Positions 55,351 to 64,000 of a stretch of 64,000 bases of DNA are shown here, piece after piece. Position numbers and translations under genes: made by a program. Numbering within the stretch: position 1 is the first letter of the stretch; every line of letters begins with the position of its first letter. The notes beneath the pieces are model-generated. The model was given only the letters and a program-made list of their open reading frames with translations, did no database searches and was not told the origin of the DNA. Source of the stretch: Rhizobium anhuiense (lineage in GTDB: Bacteria > Pseudomonadota > Alphaproteobacteria > Rhizobiales > Rhizobiaceae); contig NZ_ML133521.1 in NCBI RefSeq assembly GCF_003985145.1, forward strand, positions 620,001 through 684,000. Direction: 5' to 3'.

Positions 55351-56111
55351 GCCCGACATCCATCACACCGGCACTTTCGGTTCGAAACGCCCAGAAGCGC
55401 TTCGGCGCAATACACGCCCTGAAAAATGTAAGCTTTGATGCCTATTCAGGTGAGGTAACCGCTCTCTTGGGTGACAACGGCGCCGGCAAGTCGACGCTCG
55501 TCAAATGCATTAGCGGGCTTCATAGCCTCGACGAAGGAGAAATCCTCGTGGATGGTGCTCCCGTATCGCTCCATTCGACGGCAGCCGCCCGCCGCGCCGG
55601 CATCGAAACCGTCTATCAGGATCTGGCGCTTTTCGACAACCTGACCCCCGTACAGAATTTCTATTGCGGACGGGAAGTCGCTTTTCCCTCTTGGTTGCCG
55701 CGTCCGCTCCGCTTCCTCAACACGGCCGCGATGAGGCAGGAAGCGGCGAGTGTTATCGATCGTCTGAAGGTTAAGCTGCCGAGATTCGATGCGCCGGTCG
55801 CGCTGATGTCCGGCGGACAACGACAGGCGATCACGGTCGCGCGCGCCATAGTTTTTGCGCGCAAGCTGGTGATTCTTGACGAACCGACGGCCGCCCTCGG
55901 TCTTCGCGAGTCTCGCCAGGTTCTTGACCTTATCAAACAGCTCAAAGCCGACGGCAACGCCGTGATCATCATCACGCACAACATGGAGCATGTGGTCGAA
56001 ATCGCCGATCGGGCGGTTGTGCTTCGGCAGGGTCGGAAGGTGGGCGAATTGAAGCCAACGGAAGCAAACAAGCAGGACGTTGTCGCGATGATTGTCGGCG
56101 CCGAGGCTTAA
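55347..56111 (+). CDS. Sugar ABC ATPase, single-domain FrcA type (system 1)
   Basis: 254 residues with one nucleotide-binding domain: Walker A GDNGAGKSTLVKC, signature LMSGGQRQAITVARAI, Walker B LVILDEPTAALG, His loop IIITHNMEHVVEIADR. CUT2 ATPases usually have two such domains in about 500 residues. The single-domain form is like rhizobial FrcA and must work as a homodimer. The start overlaps the permease stop (ATGA). Confidence 0.93.
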   Translation: MSPTSITPALSVRNAQKRFGAIHALKNVSFDAYSGEVTALLGDNGAGKSTLVKCISGLHSLDEGEILVDGAPVSLHSTAAARRAGIETVYQDLALFDNLTPVQNFYCGREVAFPSWLPRPLRFLNTAAMRQEAASVIDRLKVKLPRFDAPVALMSGGQRQAITVARAIVFARKLVILDEPTAALGLRESRQVLDLIKQLKADGNAVIIITHNMEHVVEIADRAVVLRQGRKVGELKPTEANKQDVVAMIVGAEA

Positions 56112-56190
56112 GGGAGATCGCTGCTTCGTGGGGGCAGCGGACAACGAGATCGCTCTAGAGGAGGGCGGTCGAAAACGTGGGAGGTGTATC

Positions 56191-57108
56191 ATGAAACCGC
56201 AATCCCTGCTGGGAGCTCTTGCGCTCCTGGCCGTCGCCGCAGTCCCGTCCTTGGCGCAGGAGCCGGTGAAACTCGGCTTTATAACGAAATTCCCCGTACC
56301 GTTCTTTGCAACAATGGAGAACGCAGCCAAAGAATATGCAAAGAGAAATCCCGGGGTAGAGATCATCTATGGCCAGGGTGCGTCCGCAACCGACATCGAG
56401 GGCCAGATTGCACAAATCGAATCAATGGTGACTCGAGGGGTGCAGGGCATCGCCCTCACGCCTGTCGATCCCACCGTGTCGACAGCCCTGGACAAGGCAG
56501 TGGCGGCCGGTATCAAGGTCGTGCTGATGGATAACAATATTCCGGATTGGAAAGGCAGGACGGCGCTTGCCACGACGGATAATTTCGCTGCAGGCAAAAT
56601 CGCCGGCGAATATCTCAAAACTGTTCTTAAGGCCGGCGACACCATGGGGATTCTTGAGGGCGTGCCCGGCGTGCCGGCGCTTGATGACCGTGTGAAGGGT
56701 ATGCTTGAGGGGCTCAACGGTCTTGACGTCAAGATCGTCGGGAAAGGCGCCACAAACTGCAGCGAGGAACTCGGGATCAGTGTCGCCGAGGATCTGCTGA
56801 CGAAGAACCCAGACCTGAAGGCCATTTATGCCGCTTGCGGCCCGCCCGCTGCCGGAGCGGCGCGCGCCATCAAGAACGCCGGCACTGCCAACGACAAGAT
56901 TGTGCTGGTCGGTTTCGACTTCTGTTGCGGTGAAGAGGAGGCGCTAAAGAGTGGAGTGGAGGATGCGTCGGTGGCGCAGTTCCCCACCAAGATGGCTGAA
57001 CTCGGTGTGGATGCACTGGTAAAGGCGATTCGCGGAGAGAAGGTCGAGTCTTTGATCGACTCCGGCGCGGCGCTGGTGACGCCTGAGAATATGGCAAAAT
57101 TCCAGTGA
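56191..57108 (+). CDS. Sugar-binding protein, RbsB-like (system 1)
   Basis: 305 residues. Signal peptide MKPQSLLGALALLAVAAVPSLAQ. The mature part is a periplasmic sugar-binding fold: KLGFITKFPVPFFATMENAAKEYAKRNPGVEIIYGQG, QIAQIESMVTRGVQGIALTPVDPT, KAAIAVLMDNN-like KVVLMDNNIPD, and VGFDFCCGEEEALKSGVEDASVAQFPTKMAELGVDALV. GGGAGG precedes the ATG. Gene order permease-ATPase-binding protein with no enzyme genes nearby, so the sugar is unknown. Confidence 0.92.
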   Translation: MKPQSLLGALALLAVAAVPSLAQEPVKLGFITKFPVPFFATMENAAKEYAKRNPGVEIIYGQGASATDIEGQIAQIESMVTRGVQGIALTPVDPTVSTALDKAVAAGIKVVLMDNNIPDWKGRTALATTDNFAAGKIAGEYLKTVLKAGDTMGILEGVPGVPALDDRVKGMLEGLNGLDVKIVGKGATNCSEELGISVAEDLLTKNPDLKAIYAACGPPAAGAARAIKNAGTANDKIVLVGFDFCCGEEEALKSGVEDASVAQFPTKMAELGVDALVKAIRGEKVESLIDSGAALVTPENMAKFQ

Positions 57109-57424
57109 ACCGTTGCTCCTGCGGGTATTGGATCAAGCAAACGGTCCGTCCTTCTCGGGCGGGCCGGACGTTTGACCACTCTTTGCGCCCTCTCCTCAGT
57201 TCGCTTGAATTTCCCTGGCAGGCTGGATGCCGATGCCCCGTACCGCAATCGACCTTCGTCGGTCGTCGACTTTTCGTCGCCGCAGCACCTATTGTCTCTT
57301 TCGGCTTTTTCAACCGGTGTCGTGACCGGTTCGGTCACGGCCATGTGGTCGCTGCGAACCAGGGAGAGCGGTCAATTTTCCGGCCCAGAGCCGGCCGTGT
57401 TTGGCGTTGGCGCAGACCCGAGAG
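57109..57424. other. Spacer between convergent sugar operons
   Basis: Holds a 7-base-stem hairpin at 57321-57339 (CGTGACC/GGTCACG) and a weaker one near 57145-57172 that may terminate the upstream operon. No gene recognised. Confidence 0.4.
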
Positions 57425-58534
57425 CTATGGCTGAGCATGCGCCCCATCGTGGATCAGCCGCGCTGCGGTTCGCGGCGCGGCGACGGAATGACGCTTCACG
57501 AGAGAGCATTCGAGCTTTGCGATCGGATAGCGCTTGCCGGGCACGCTTTCCGGGTTGAGATGTTCGATCGCCCATTGCCCCATGGCGAGATGTGGAAGAA
57601 CCGAAGTCGTCAGCGGAGGTACGAGATGTCGCGAAATCTCTTCGTCATCATAACCCACCACCGACATGTCCTGGGGAATGCGGAGCCCTGCGTCTTTCAG
57701 CGCTTCGTAGCACCCGATGGCCGTGCGGTCGTTCTGGCAGAAGATCGCGGTCGGCGGCTCTGCCAGGGCAAGCAGTTTCATCGTGGCGGCATAGCCGGCG
57801 CCAGCCGACCAGTCGCCTTCAACCACCAAGTCCGGATCGAAGGGTATATCGGCGGTGGCCAGCGCCCGGCGATATCCCGTCAGCCTATCCTGCGCAGCCT
57901 GCATCCAGATTTCGCCGGTGATCGTCGCGATGCGATGATGGCCGTGCATGATCAGATGCCGCGTCGAGCTTTGGCCTCCGGCGATCTCGCTCGGCACCAC
58001 GGCAGGAAAGGCATGGTCCGCCGTGTAGCAGTTCAGCAATACTGTCGGGATTTTCAGCTTGTAGATATAAGAAGGGAGCTCGATCTGGCGGGTATAGATC
58101 GTCATATAAATAAGGGCCGATATGCCCCCGTTCGTCAACGCCTCGATTGCCTTCGGCTCCATGACAGGATCGCCGAGCGTCTGTGTTACCAGCAGGACAT
58201 TGCCGGCGTTCCAGGAGGCTTGCCGTGCGCCTTCGATCGCGACGATCGCTTCCGGGCTGGTGGCAAGCTGATCCACCGCAAAACCGATCACATTGTCCGT
58301 TCCCGAATAGGAGGCCGTCGTCGTGTAAGTCGGTCCCACATAGCCGAGCGCACGCGCCGCCTCCCAAACCCGGTCGCGCGTCTGCTGCGAGATTCGGGTG
58401 CCGGGCGTATCATTGAGGACGAAGGAAACGGCTGCCTGCGAGCAGCCCGCCGCCGCGGCAATGTCTGTCATCGTCACGCGGGCAGGCTTTTCGGCGGGAT
58501 GCCTGTTCCGCTTTTGGACCGTTGGTTTTCGCAT
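57425..58534 (-). CDS. LacI-family transcriptional regulator
   Basis: About 369 residues from MRKPTVQKRNRHPAEKPARV; a GTG 12 codons upstream is possible. The N-terminal helix-turn-helix (TMTDIAAAAGCSQAAVSFVLNDTPGTRISQQTRDRVWEAARALGYV) is classic LacI. The sugar-binding core (DNVIGFAVDQLATSPEAIVAIEGARQASW...TAIFCQNDRTAIGCYEALKDAGLRIPQDMSVVGYDDEEIS) follows. Divergent from sugar ABC system 2, which it likely represses. Palindromic elements of the form GCTA-N7/8-TAGC lie in the intergenic region. Confidence 0.95.
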   Translation of the reverse strand: MRKPTVQKRNRHPAEKPARVTMTDIAAAAGCSQAAVSFVLNDTPGTRISQQTRDRVWEAARALGYVGPTYTTTASYSGTDNVIGFAVDQLATSPEAIVAIEGARQASWNAGNVLLVTQTLGDPVMEPKAIEALTNGGISALIYMTIYTRQIELPSYIYKLKIPTVLLNCYTADHAFPAVVPSEIAGGQSSTRHLIMHGHHRIATITGEIWMQAAQDRLTGYRRALATADIPFDPDLVVEGDWSAGAGYAATMKLLALAEPPTAIFCQNDRTAIGCYEALKDAGLRIPQDMSVVGYDDEEISRHLVPPLTTSVLPHLAMGQWAIEHLNPESVPGKRYPIAKLECSLVKRHSVAAPRTAARLIHDGAHAQP

Positions 58535-58574
58535 TCTTGGAAATTGTCTCCGATCGGGATTGATGGGCACGGCA

Positions 58575-58590
58575 GCTAATAAACATTAGC
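58575..58590. promoter_or_regulatory. Palindromic element 1, candidate LacI-type operator
   Basis: GCTAAT, AAAC, ATTAGC, a perfect dyad about 40 bases before the regulator ATG. A related dyad is at 58632-58646, which suggests two operators. Confidence 0.45.
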
Positions 58591-58631
58591 AGTCATTCGA
58601 AAGCGCTGACAATGGAGTGAACTGCCGTAAC

Positions 58632-58646
58632 GCTATATATTCTAGC
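58632..58646. promoter_or_regulatory. Palindromic element 2, candidate LacI-type operator
   Basis: GCTA, seven bases, TAGC in the same intergenic region. Its weaker symmetry and different spacing keep confidence low. The AT-rich stretch 58650-58740 nearby probably holds the transport promoter. Confidence 0.35.
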
Positions 58647-58867
58647 ATTTTCCAGTAAAAAAATTGCGCATGATATAAAGTATGATCAAATGTTTTGATG
58701 CAGGTTGATAATACTATTTACTAATTAAGATAATTGTATACCGTCGGGGAGCGATCGGAACATATGCCACTCGTCGCTCGCGCGACGGCCCCAGGGAGGG
58801 GGCGTGCATCCGGCCGGCCGCTCATCGCAAACGGGCCAATGCAACCGCGGCCCTCGGGAGGTATGTT

Positions 58868-59830
58868 ATGAAGAAGCTGAAACGCAATGCAGCCTTGTTC
58901 TTCGCCGGGTTGATGCTGAGCACGGCGCCGATTGCCGTATCCCATGCTGCCGACAAGCCGACACTTGCATTCGTCGTCAACGGCGCGTCCGACTTCTGGA
59001 AAGCTGCAGAAGCGGGCGTGAAGAAGGCCCAGGGCGAAATGCCAGACTACCAGATGGAGCTGAAATACCCTGAGCAGGCATCGGTCGCCGTTCAGCAACG
59101 CCTGATGGAAGACTTGGTCAGTGCTGGCGTCAAGGGTATCATGGTCTCTGCGGTCGATCCAAAGACGCAGACGGACGGCCTGAATAAAATTGGCTCGCAG
59201 ACCGCTCTCTTCACCACCGACAGTGACGCCCCGCAGACCAATCGCGTCGCCTATATCGGTTCATCCAACATCGACGCTGGCCTGCAGGCAGCCGAAATCG
59301 CCAAGAAGGCGATGCCGGACGGCGGCAAGTGCATCGGCTTCGTCGGCCTGCTCGGCGCCGACAACGCCAAGGAACGCATCCAGGGCATGAAGGATGGCCT
59401 GAAGGGCACGAAGATCGAGTTGACCGATGTACGCGGCGACGATATCGATCAAACGCGCGCAAAGAAGAACGTCGAGGACGCGCTGGTGGCCAGCCCTGAC
59501 GTCACTTGCATGGTCGGCTTCTACTCCTACAACACGCCACGCATCTATGAGGCGCTGCGCGACGCCGGCAAACTCGGCCAGATTACCGTCGTCGGCTTTG
59601 ATGACGATCCGATCACGCTCGGCGGCGTCAAGGAAGGCACCATCGCGGCGACCGTCGTGCAGCAGCCGTTCGAGTGGGCCTATCAGGGCATGAAGCTGAT
59701 GGCAGCCTATCTCAAGGGCGACAAATCAGGCGTTCCCAGCAACGGCTTGATCATCATTCCGACCGTGATCATCGGTAAAGATGACGTTGACAAATATGCC
59801 GCCAACCTGAAGGCCATGGCTGGTAAATAA
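58868..59830 (+). CDS. Sugar-binding protein, RbsB-like (system 2)
   Basis: 320 residues, signal peptide MKKLKRNAALFFAGLMLSTAPIAVSHA. The mature part has KPTLAFVVNGASDFWKAAEAGVKKAQGEMPDYQMELKYPEQ, QRLMEDLVSAGVKGIMVSAVDPKTQ, DSDAPQTNRVAYIGSSNIDAGLQAAEIA, and VGFDDDPITLGGVKEGTIAATVVQQPFEWAYQGMKLM. It binds the sugar for system 2. GGAGG lies 5 bases upstream of the ATG. Confidence 0.94.
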   Translation: MKKLKRNAALFFAGLMLSTAPIAVSHAADKPTLAFVVNGASDFWKAAEAGVKKAQGEMPDYQMELKYPEQASVAVQQRLMEDLVSAGVKGIMVSAVDPKTQTDGLNKIGSQTALFTTDSDAPQTNRVAYIGSSNIDAGLQAAEIAKKAMPDGGKCIGFVGLLGADNAKERIQGMKDGLKGTKIELTDVRGDDIDQTRAKKNVEDALVASPDVTCMVGFYSYNTPRIYEALRDAGKLGQITVVGFDDDPITLGGVKEGTIAATVVQQPFEWAYQGMKLMAAYLKGDKSGVPSNGLIIIPTVIIGKDDVDKYAANLKAMAGK

Positions 59831-59908
59831 CCCTCCTTCGCGGCGGGGCACTTGCCGCCGCCGCGAAAGACGTCTCATGCCGACAGCTTTAGCAGCCATG
59901 GACAGGCG

Positions 59909-61450
59909 ATGAACCACAGTTCCGACATTCCGTCACCGGACGCGCTTGCAACGCCGTTCCTTTCGCTTTCCGGCGTTGGCAAGACTTATCCAGGTGTCGT
60001 TGCCCTTGAGGGCCTGTCGATCGACATCATGCCTGGCGAGGTCATCGGCCTCGTTGGCGAGAACGGGGCTGGAAAATCGACGCTGATGAAGATTCTCGGC
60101 GGCGTGATTACCCCCGACCGAGGAACGATCATGCTCGACGGGGCAGAGCTTCGTTCCCTCACCGTGGAATCGAGCATCGCATCCGGCATTGCCTTCGTGC
60201 ACCAGGAACTCAATCTCTTTGAGAATCTCGACGTTGCCGCCAATATCTTCCTGGGCCGCGAACCGCTGAAGGCCGGACCTTTCAAGCTCGTCGATCGAGA
60301 TCGACTGCGAGACCTGGTCAAGCCGCTCCTGAAGCGCGTTGGGGCGCATTTTTCCGCCGACACACCAGTGGCATCGCTTTCCCTGGCCGAGCAGCAGATG
60401 GTGGAAATCGCCAAGGCGCTATCCATCAACGCCAGGCTCGTCATTTTCGACGAACCCACGTCGAGCCTGCCGCTGGCCGAAACCGAGCGGCTCCTGAGCA
60501 TTATCAAATTGCTGAAAGCGGATGGCATCAGTGTCATTTTTATCTCGCATCGCCTCCACGAGGTTGAGCGGGTCGCAGACCGGGTCGTGGTCCTGCGCGA
60601 CGGCACGCTGGTGGGCACACTCGCCAATCAAGACATCGGCCACGATCAGATGGTCAAGCTGATGATCGGTCGGGTGCTTGCGGCGCGAACCGCAAAACCG
60701 CAGCGCTCGCCCGGCTCGGTTGCGCTGAAGGCAATCGGCGTGCGCACCGAGGCCTATCCCGGCCGTCCCGTTGATCTGGAAATCCGGTATGGAGAAATCA
60801 TGGGGCTTGCAGGGCTCGTGGGCTCGGGCCGCACCGAGCTTGCAAGGGTCCTCTTCGGCATTGATCGGTGCTACGGCGGAGCCATCCTGCAGGACGGGCG
60901 GCAAATTGCGGTCAAATCTGCCCGGGACGCCGTCGACCGCGGCATTTTCCTCGTGCCGGAGGACCGCAAGCGCAACGGCATTCTTCTTGATTTCCCGATC
61001 GCCCAGAACATAACCCTTGCCGATCTCCCCAAACTCTCCAGCCGCTTCATGCTCTCCGCTGAACGGGAGAAGGCGGCGGCCGAAAAGCAGCGCGTTCGTC
61101 TCGGTATCAAGGCGCCCTCGGTTTCGACGCGAACCGGCACTCTGTCCGGCGGCAATCAGCAGAAGGTGGTGCTTGCCAAATGGCTATCGATGAGCCCCAA
61201 GGTGATGATCTTCGACGAGCCGACACGCGGCATCGATATCGGCGCGAAGAACGAGATCTACGGCCTGATGCGAGCGCTTGCCGATGCGGGAGTGGCGATC
61301 CTGATGATATCCAGCGACATGGAAGAGGTGATCGGCGTTTCGGACCGCATCGCCGTCATGCATGAGGGCCAAATCGCCGGCATATTGGAAGAGGACGAAA
61401 TCAGCCAGGAAAGCGTCCTTTTGCTTGCTGTTGGCAAACGGGTAAAATAG
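59909..61450 (+). CDS. Sugar ABC ATPase, RbsA-type double domain (system 2)
   Basis: 513 residues with two ATPase domains: first with GENGAGKSTLMKILGG, LSLAEQQMVEIAKAL, VIFDEPTSSL; second with GLVGSGRTELARVLFG, LSGGNQQKVVLAKWL, MIFDEPTRGIDIGAKNEIY. The degenerate second Walker A is normal for RbsA-type CUT2 ATPases. It drives sugar import with the permease that follows after 36 bases. The ATG at 59909 was chosen because family members begin there; an in-frame upstream start is possible. Confidence 0.95.
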   Translation: MNHSSDIPSPDALATPFLSLSGVGKTYPGVVALEGLSIDIMPGEVIGLVGENGAGKSTLMKILGGVITPDRGTIMLDGAELRSLTVESSIASGIAFVHQELNLFENLDVAANIFLGREPLKAGPFKLVDRDRLRDLVKPLLKRVGAHFSADTPVASLSLAEQQMVEIAKALSINARLVIFDEPTSSLPLAETERLLSIIKLLKADGISVIFISHRLHEVERVADRVVVLRDGTLVGTLANQDIGHDQMVKLMIGRVLAARTAKPQRSPGSVALKAIGVRTEAYPGRPVDLEIRYGEIMGLAGLVGSGRTELARVLFGIDRCYGGAILQDGRQIAVKSARDAVDRGIFLVPEDRKRNGILLDFPIAQNITLADLPKLSSRFMLSAEREKAAAEKQRVRLGIKAPSVSTRTGTLSGGNQQKVVLAKWLSMSPKVMIFDEPTRGIDIGAKNEIYGLMRALADAGVAILMISSDMEEVIGVSDRIAVMHEGQIAGILEEDEISQESVLLLAVGKRVK

Positions 61451-61486
61451 CGGCCTGTACAAATAAGTATCGGGGATGGATCTCGG

Positions 61487-62512
61487 ATGATCAAAAAAGA
61501 TCTCGGACTGCTGCTTTTGATCGTCGTCGTCGGCATCGTCGTCGCCATCATCAATCCGCGCTTCCTGCTGCCGATCAACCTGGCCAACACGGCCAACCTG
61601 ATCGGCCTGTTCGGCATCCTGTCGATCGGCCAAGCCTTCGTCATCATTACAGGTGGTATCGAGCTTTCCGTGGGCTCGCTCGTCGCGCTTCTCGGTGTGC
61701 TGTTCGTCGATTTCATCGCGGTCCAGGATATGTCATGGATGCTGGCGCTGCCGCTCATTCTCGTGCTCGGTGCGGTCATAGGTGCCGTCCACGGCTGGCT
61801 GATCACCCGGCTCAACCTGCAGCCCTTCGTCGTCACCCTCTGCGGCCTCCTGATTTATCGTGGGGCGGCGCGTTTCTATACCGCCGACGGAACGGCGGGT
61901 TTTGCTTTTGGCCAAAATTTCCCCGAGCTCGAATTCCTGACCGCTGGGCGGTTTTATGGCGTTCCCAACACTTTCATCGCGCTCGTCATCATTGCCGTGG
62001 CCATGTGGGTTGTGCTCCATCGCTCCGTCTTTGGGCGCTATCTTTACGCGATCGGCAAGAACGAGGAGGCGGCCCGCTATTCCGGTATACGCGCCGGCCG
62101 TATGGTCATGTCGGCCTATGTCATTTGCGGACTGCTGACGGCGCTTTCGGCGATTTACTTCGCCATGTACACGCGCTCGATCTCGCCGGCCAGCCACGGC
62201 CAGTTCTATGAACTCTACGCGATTGCCGCTGCCGTACTCGGCGGCTTTTCGCTCCGCGGTGGCGAGGGATCGATCGTCGGCGTCGTGCTGGGAACGGTCC
62301 TGCTCCAGGAGTTGCAGAATCTCGTGAATCTCCTTGGCATCCCTTCGTCGTTGAATTTCGCTGTCATGGGTGGCGTGATCCTCATCGGCGTCCTGATCGA
62401 CCAACAATGGCACGCGATCCGCGCAAGGCGTCGCCTCGTCTCTGCCGCCCGGCAGGCTGAAACTCGTCTTTCAAACGAAAGCAGCCTGCCGGTGGTCGCC
62501 AACCAGGACTAG
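61487..62512 (+). CDS. Sugar ABC permease, CUT2 family (system 2)
   Basis: 341 residues, about ten membrane helices. RbsC-type blocks are visible: NTANLIGLFGILSIGQAFVIITGGIELSVGSLVALLGVLFVD, then YAIGKNEEAARYSGIRAGRMVMSAYVICGLLTALSAIYFAMYTRS (docking loop) and YELYAIAAAVLGGFSLRGGEGSIVGVVLGTVLLQELQNLVNLLG. Last gene of the operon; a terminator with a bulged stem lies at 62637-62662. Confidence 0.94.
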   Translation: MIKKDLGLLLLIVVVGIVVAIINPRFLLPINLANTANLIGLFGILSIGQAFVIITGGIELSVGSLVALLGVLFVDFIAVQDMSWMLALPLILVLGAVIGAVHGWLITRLNLQPFVVTLCGLLIYRGAARFYTADGTAGFAFGQNFPELEFLTAGRFYGVPNTFIALVIIAVAMWVVLHRSVFGRYLYAIGKNEEAARYSGIRAGRMVMSAYVICGLLTALSAIYFAMYTRSISPASHGQFYELYAIAAAVLGGFSLRGGEGSIVGVVLGTVLLQELQNLVNLLGIPSSLNFAVMGGVILIGVLIDQQWHAIRARRRLVSAARQAETRLSNESSLPVVANQD

Positions 62513-62636
62513 GTCCGGGGACGGGCCACGGTATAGGTGATCTCCTCTTTGCCTCAGTCGAAGAGGGCAAGTGCGGCAAGACAGGCTGCCGCGAAAGAAA
62601 ACTTCCCTCATGCTTCGCTGCTGACGCAGAAAAATA

Positions 62637-62662
62637 GGGCCACTGGAAAACCAGGGCCCTTT
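62637..62662 (+). terminator. Rho-independent terminator of sugar operon 2
   Basis: Arms GGGCC, bulged A, CTGG and CCAG, GGCCC around AAAA, followed by TTT. Good rightward terminator about 125 bases after the permease stop. The rest of 62513-62908 shows no gene. Confidence 0.65.
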
Positions 62663-62908
62663 AAGGTGTGAAGGTCAATGAACCTCCAGAGGGGAACAGC
62701 TGATGCGATGGCACTGGGAGGAAAACCATCAGCTGCATCAACTGAAGGCAATATGCACATATTTTGACCGGCTGGTAAAATATTTATTATGCAGTGCAGC
62801 TATGCGGAAAAGGGAGAGCCGCATCATCCAGACGGGACGGAGCCCATGTGGAACTGTTCCTCCTACCATTCGCCAGCATACGCGCGCCGACGCAGTACCT
62901 GCCGGCGA

Positions 62909-64000
62909 TCACGGCAGTGGCGGCATTTCTCCCTCGGCGATGCGCCAGATCCATGGCGTCATCTCCGGTCTCGCGGCAATTATCTCATTCAGGGCGAGTT
63001 CGTAGTCTTTGCCGGCGCTTATCGGGACGATGAACATCGCGACGGGCGCGGGGCGTTGTTCCGGCAAGGTGATCGAGACCACCGGTTGTTCACGCGAGAG
63101 ATTGAAGCGCAGGCCTTTCACGCTCTTTCGCTTCAGCCTTGAAAGACGTTCCAGGAGATGTTGCTCATGGATGCTCTCGAACGGGATCCAGTTCTCGTTG
63201 ACCACCATCATGGCGATCTCCTCGATTGAAGCGATCCCCGCGGCGGATATCCCGAAGGTGGCGATCATGATCAGATGGAAGTCTTCGCTCGACCGCCAGA
63301 GCTCGAGTTCCGTCTCGTATCTGGCGCTCAATCGCCTCCATGTCCAGCCCTGGATCATGAAAGGAAAAGGGAGGTGGCGAACGACGATTTTCTGGCCGCC
63401 GCGGGCAACCGCGAAATCCTTAACCTCAGCCACGGTTACCATAAGCTTCCGGGGGCCATGACCGGCGTCAAGAGCATTTGCTAGCGCGTTTGCCCGGCGA
63501 GAAGCTATTCCCTCGCGGTCCTCCTGATGAAACACTTCCGGTACGAACAGAATGTCACTCAACGGTTCGCCGCGAGCGGTCATCTGTGAGGCGGCATTTA
63601 TGAGGCTTGTCCGAACCCGGCCCCAGCCGCGTTTTCCGGACCACGACGAGCGCCATTCCGTCAACTCTCCCGCCTCCCAGAGATAGTGCAGGACGGCGCG
63701 CAACGAGAGCTTCTTTGTCTCATTGCGCAGAGCCGACTCGGATGCCTCGGAAGAAGACGCGGGTGCGCCGCGAGTGCCTTTCTTGGTCAGGGCAAATTCG
63801 AGCTTTAGGGCTGCCTTCCCACTCGCGTCGATGTGGATCGCGTTGCCGATCAAGGATCCTAAGCCTGATAATTCGTAAGGCGGTTGGTAGGACGAACATG
63901 CGGGGTCATGGCCAGGCCCCGAAAGCGGCATGCGCTTGATGAAATAGAGGTCGTCGACGCGTGCGATGTACATGGGAAGCGGCGGGTTCTTGCACCGGCA
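62909..64000 (-). CDS. DUF1173 protein (partial, N-terminus off the window)
   Basis: The frame continues past the right edge, and 363 residues are visible. The edge reads CRCKNPPLPMYIARVDDLYFIKRMPLSG, matching the family's CxC...PPxxMYIA zinc-like motif; only about 30 N-terminal residues are missing. Further blocks: YELSGLGSLIGNAIHID, LRAVLHYLWEAGELTEWRSSW, QGIASRRANALA-like GIASRRANALA, then ENWIPFESIHEQHLLERLSRLKRKSVKGLRFN. DUF1173 genes sit on rhizobial plasmids near conjugation or replication functions. Function unknown. Confidence 0.88.
   Translation of the reverse strand, partial: CRCKNPPLPMYIARVDDLYFIKRMPLSGPGHDPACSSYQPPYELSGLGSLIGNAIHIDASGKAALKLEFALTKKGTRGAPASSSEASESALRNETKKLSLRAVLHYLWEAGELTEWRSSWSGKRGWGRVRTSLINAASQMTARGEPLSDILFVPEVFHQEDREGIASRRANALANALDAGHGPRKLMVTVAEVKDFAVARGGQKIVVRHLPFPFMIQGWTWRRLSARYETELELWRSSEDFHLIMIATFGISAAGIASIEEIAMMVVNENWIPFESIHEQHLLERLSRLKRKSVKGLRFNLSREQPVVSITLPEQRPAPVAMFIVPISAGKDYELALNEIIAARPEMTPWIWRIAEGEMPPLP

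Overview
The window looks like part of a large plasmid or second replicon of a Rhizobium/Ensifer-type alphaproteobacterium. The reasons are high GC, gene families typical of rhizobia (SyrB-like regulator, DUF982 and DUF1173 proteins, ROSE-controlled small heat-shock gene, paired Ku genes with LigD), the alphaproteobacterial LexA box GAAC-N7-GAAC, and plasmid-type genes at the right end (ArdC, DUF1173). No rRNA, tRNA, CRISPR array, intact insertion sequence or replication origin was recognised.

Region 1 (1-12 kb) is DNA damage and stress. A truncated dinB and a small Cys-rich gene run leftwards. imuA-imuB-dnaE2 (the SOS mutasome) run rightwards from a shared upstream region holding a perfect LexA box. 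Then come two small stress-type genes behind a consensus general-stress (EcfG-type) promoter, a candidate small RNA, and a leftward ku-ku-small gene operon (non-homologous end joining). Small conserved genes, a mini-ORF whose ribosome binding site lies in a hairpin, and a broken GGDEF gene follow.

Region 2 (12-33 kb) is stress physiology. It holds a chemoreceptor, two Hsp20 genes (one behind a ROSE-type thermometer), a glycosyltransferase and glycogen-debranching-type pair, groES-groEL with CIRCE, an MFS and an EamA transporter, an HWE histidine kinase, a damaged cold-shock gene and several small stress-type proteins.

Region 3 (33-38 kb) returns to end joining: a CheY-like protein with Glu at the phosphorylation site, full-length ligD, and a second ATP-dependent ligase whose upstream region is the start of a ku gene. 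A second copy of the candidate small RNA lies at 33.0 kb.

Region 4 (38-49 kb) is a complete uptake module: sensor kinase and response regulator facing away from two paralogous binding proteins, a fused permease and an ATPase of the Fbp/Afu family, followed by HAD and inositol-monophosphatase-family phosphatases. The binding proteins have a His-Asp pair rather than the iron-binding Tyr-Tyr, so phosphorylated sugars are a better guess than iron.

Region 5 (49-53 kb) is plasmid accessory DNA (ArdC, DUF2087, SyrB-like, coiled-coil protein) with long gene-poor spacers. Region 6 (53-63 kb) has two CUT2 sugar ABC operons, one beside a GntR regulator with two winged-helix domains and one divergent from a LacI regulator. 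The right edge cuts a DUF1173 gene.

A recurring theme is a GGAAC-N16/17-(N)GTT-like promoter in front of end-joining genes and small stress genes, which suggests that general-stress control and end joining are linked here. This is inference from motifs read by eye.
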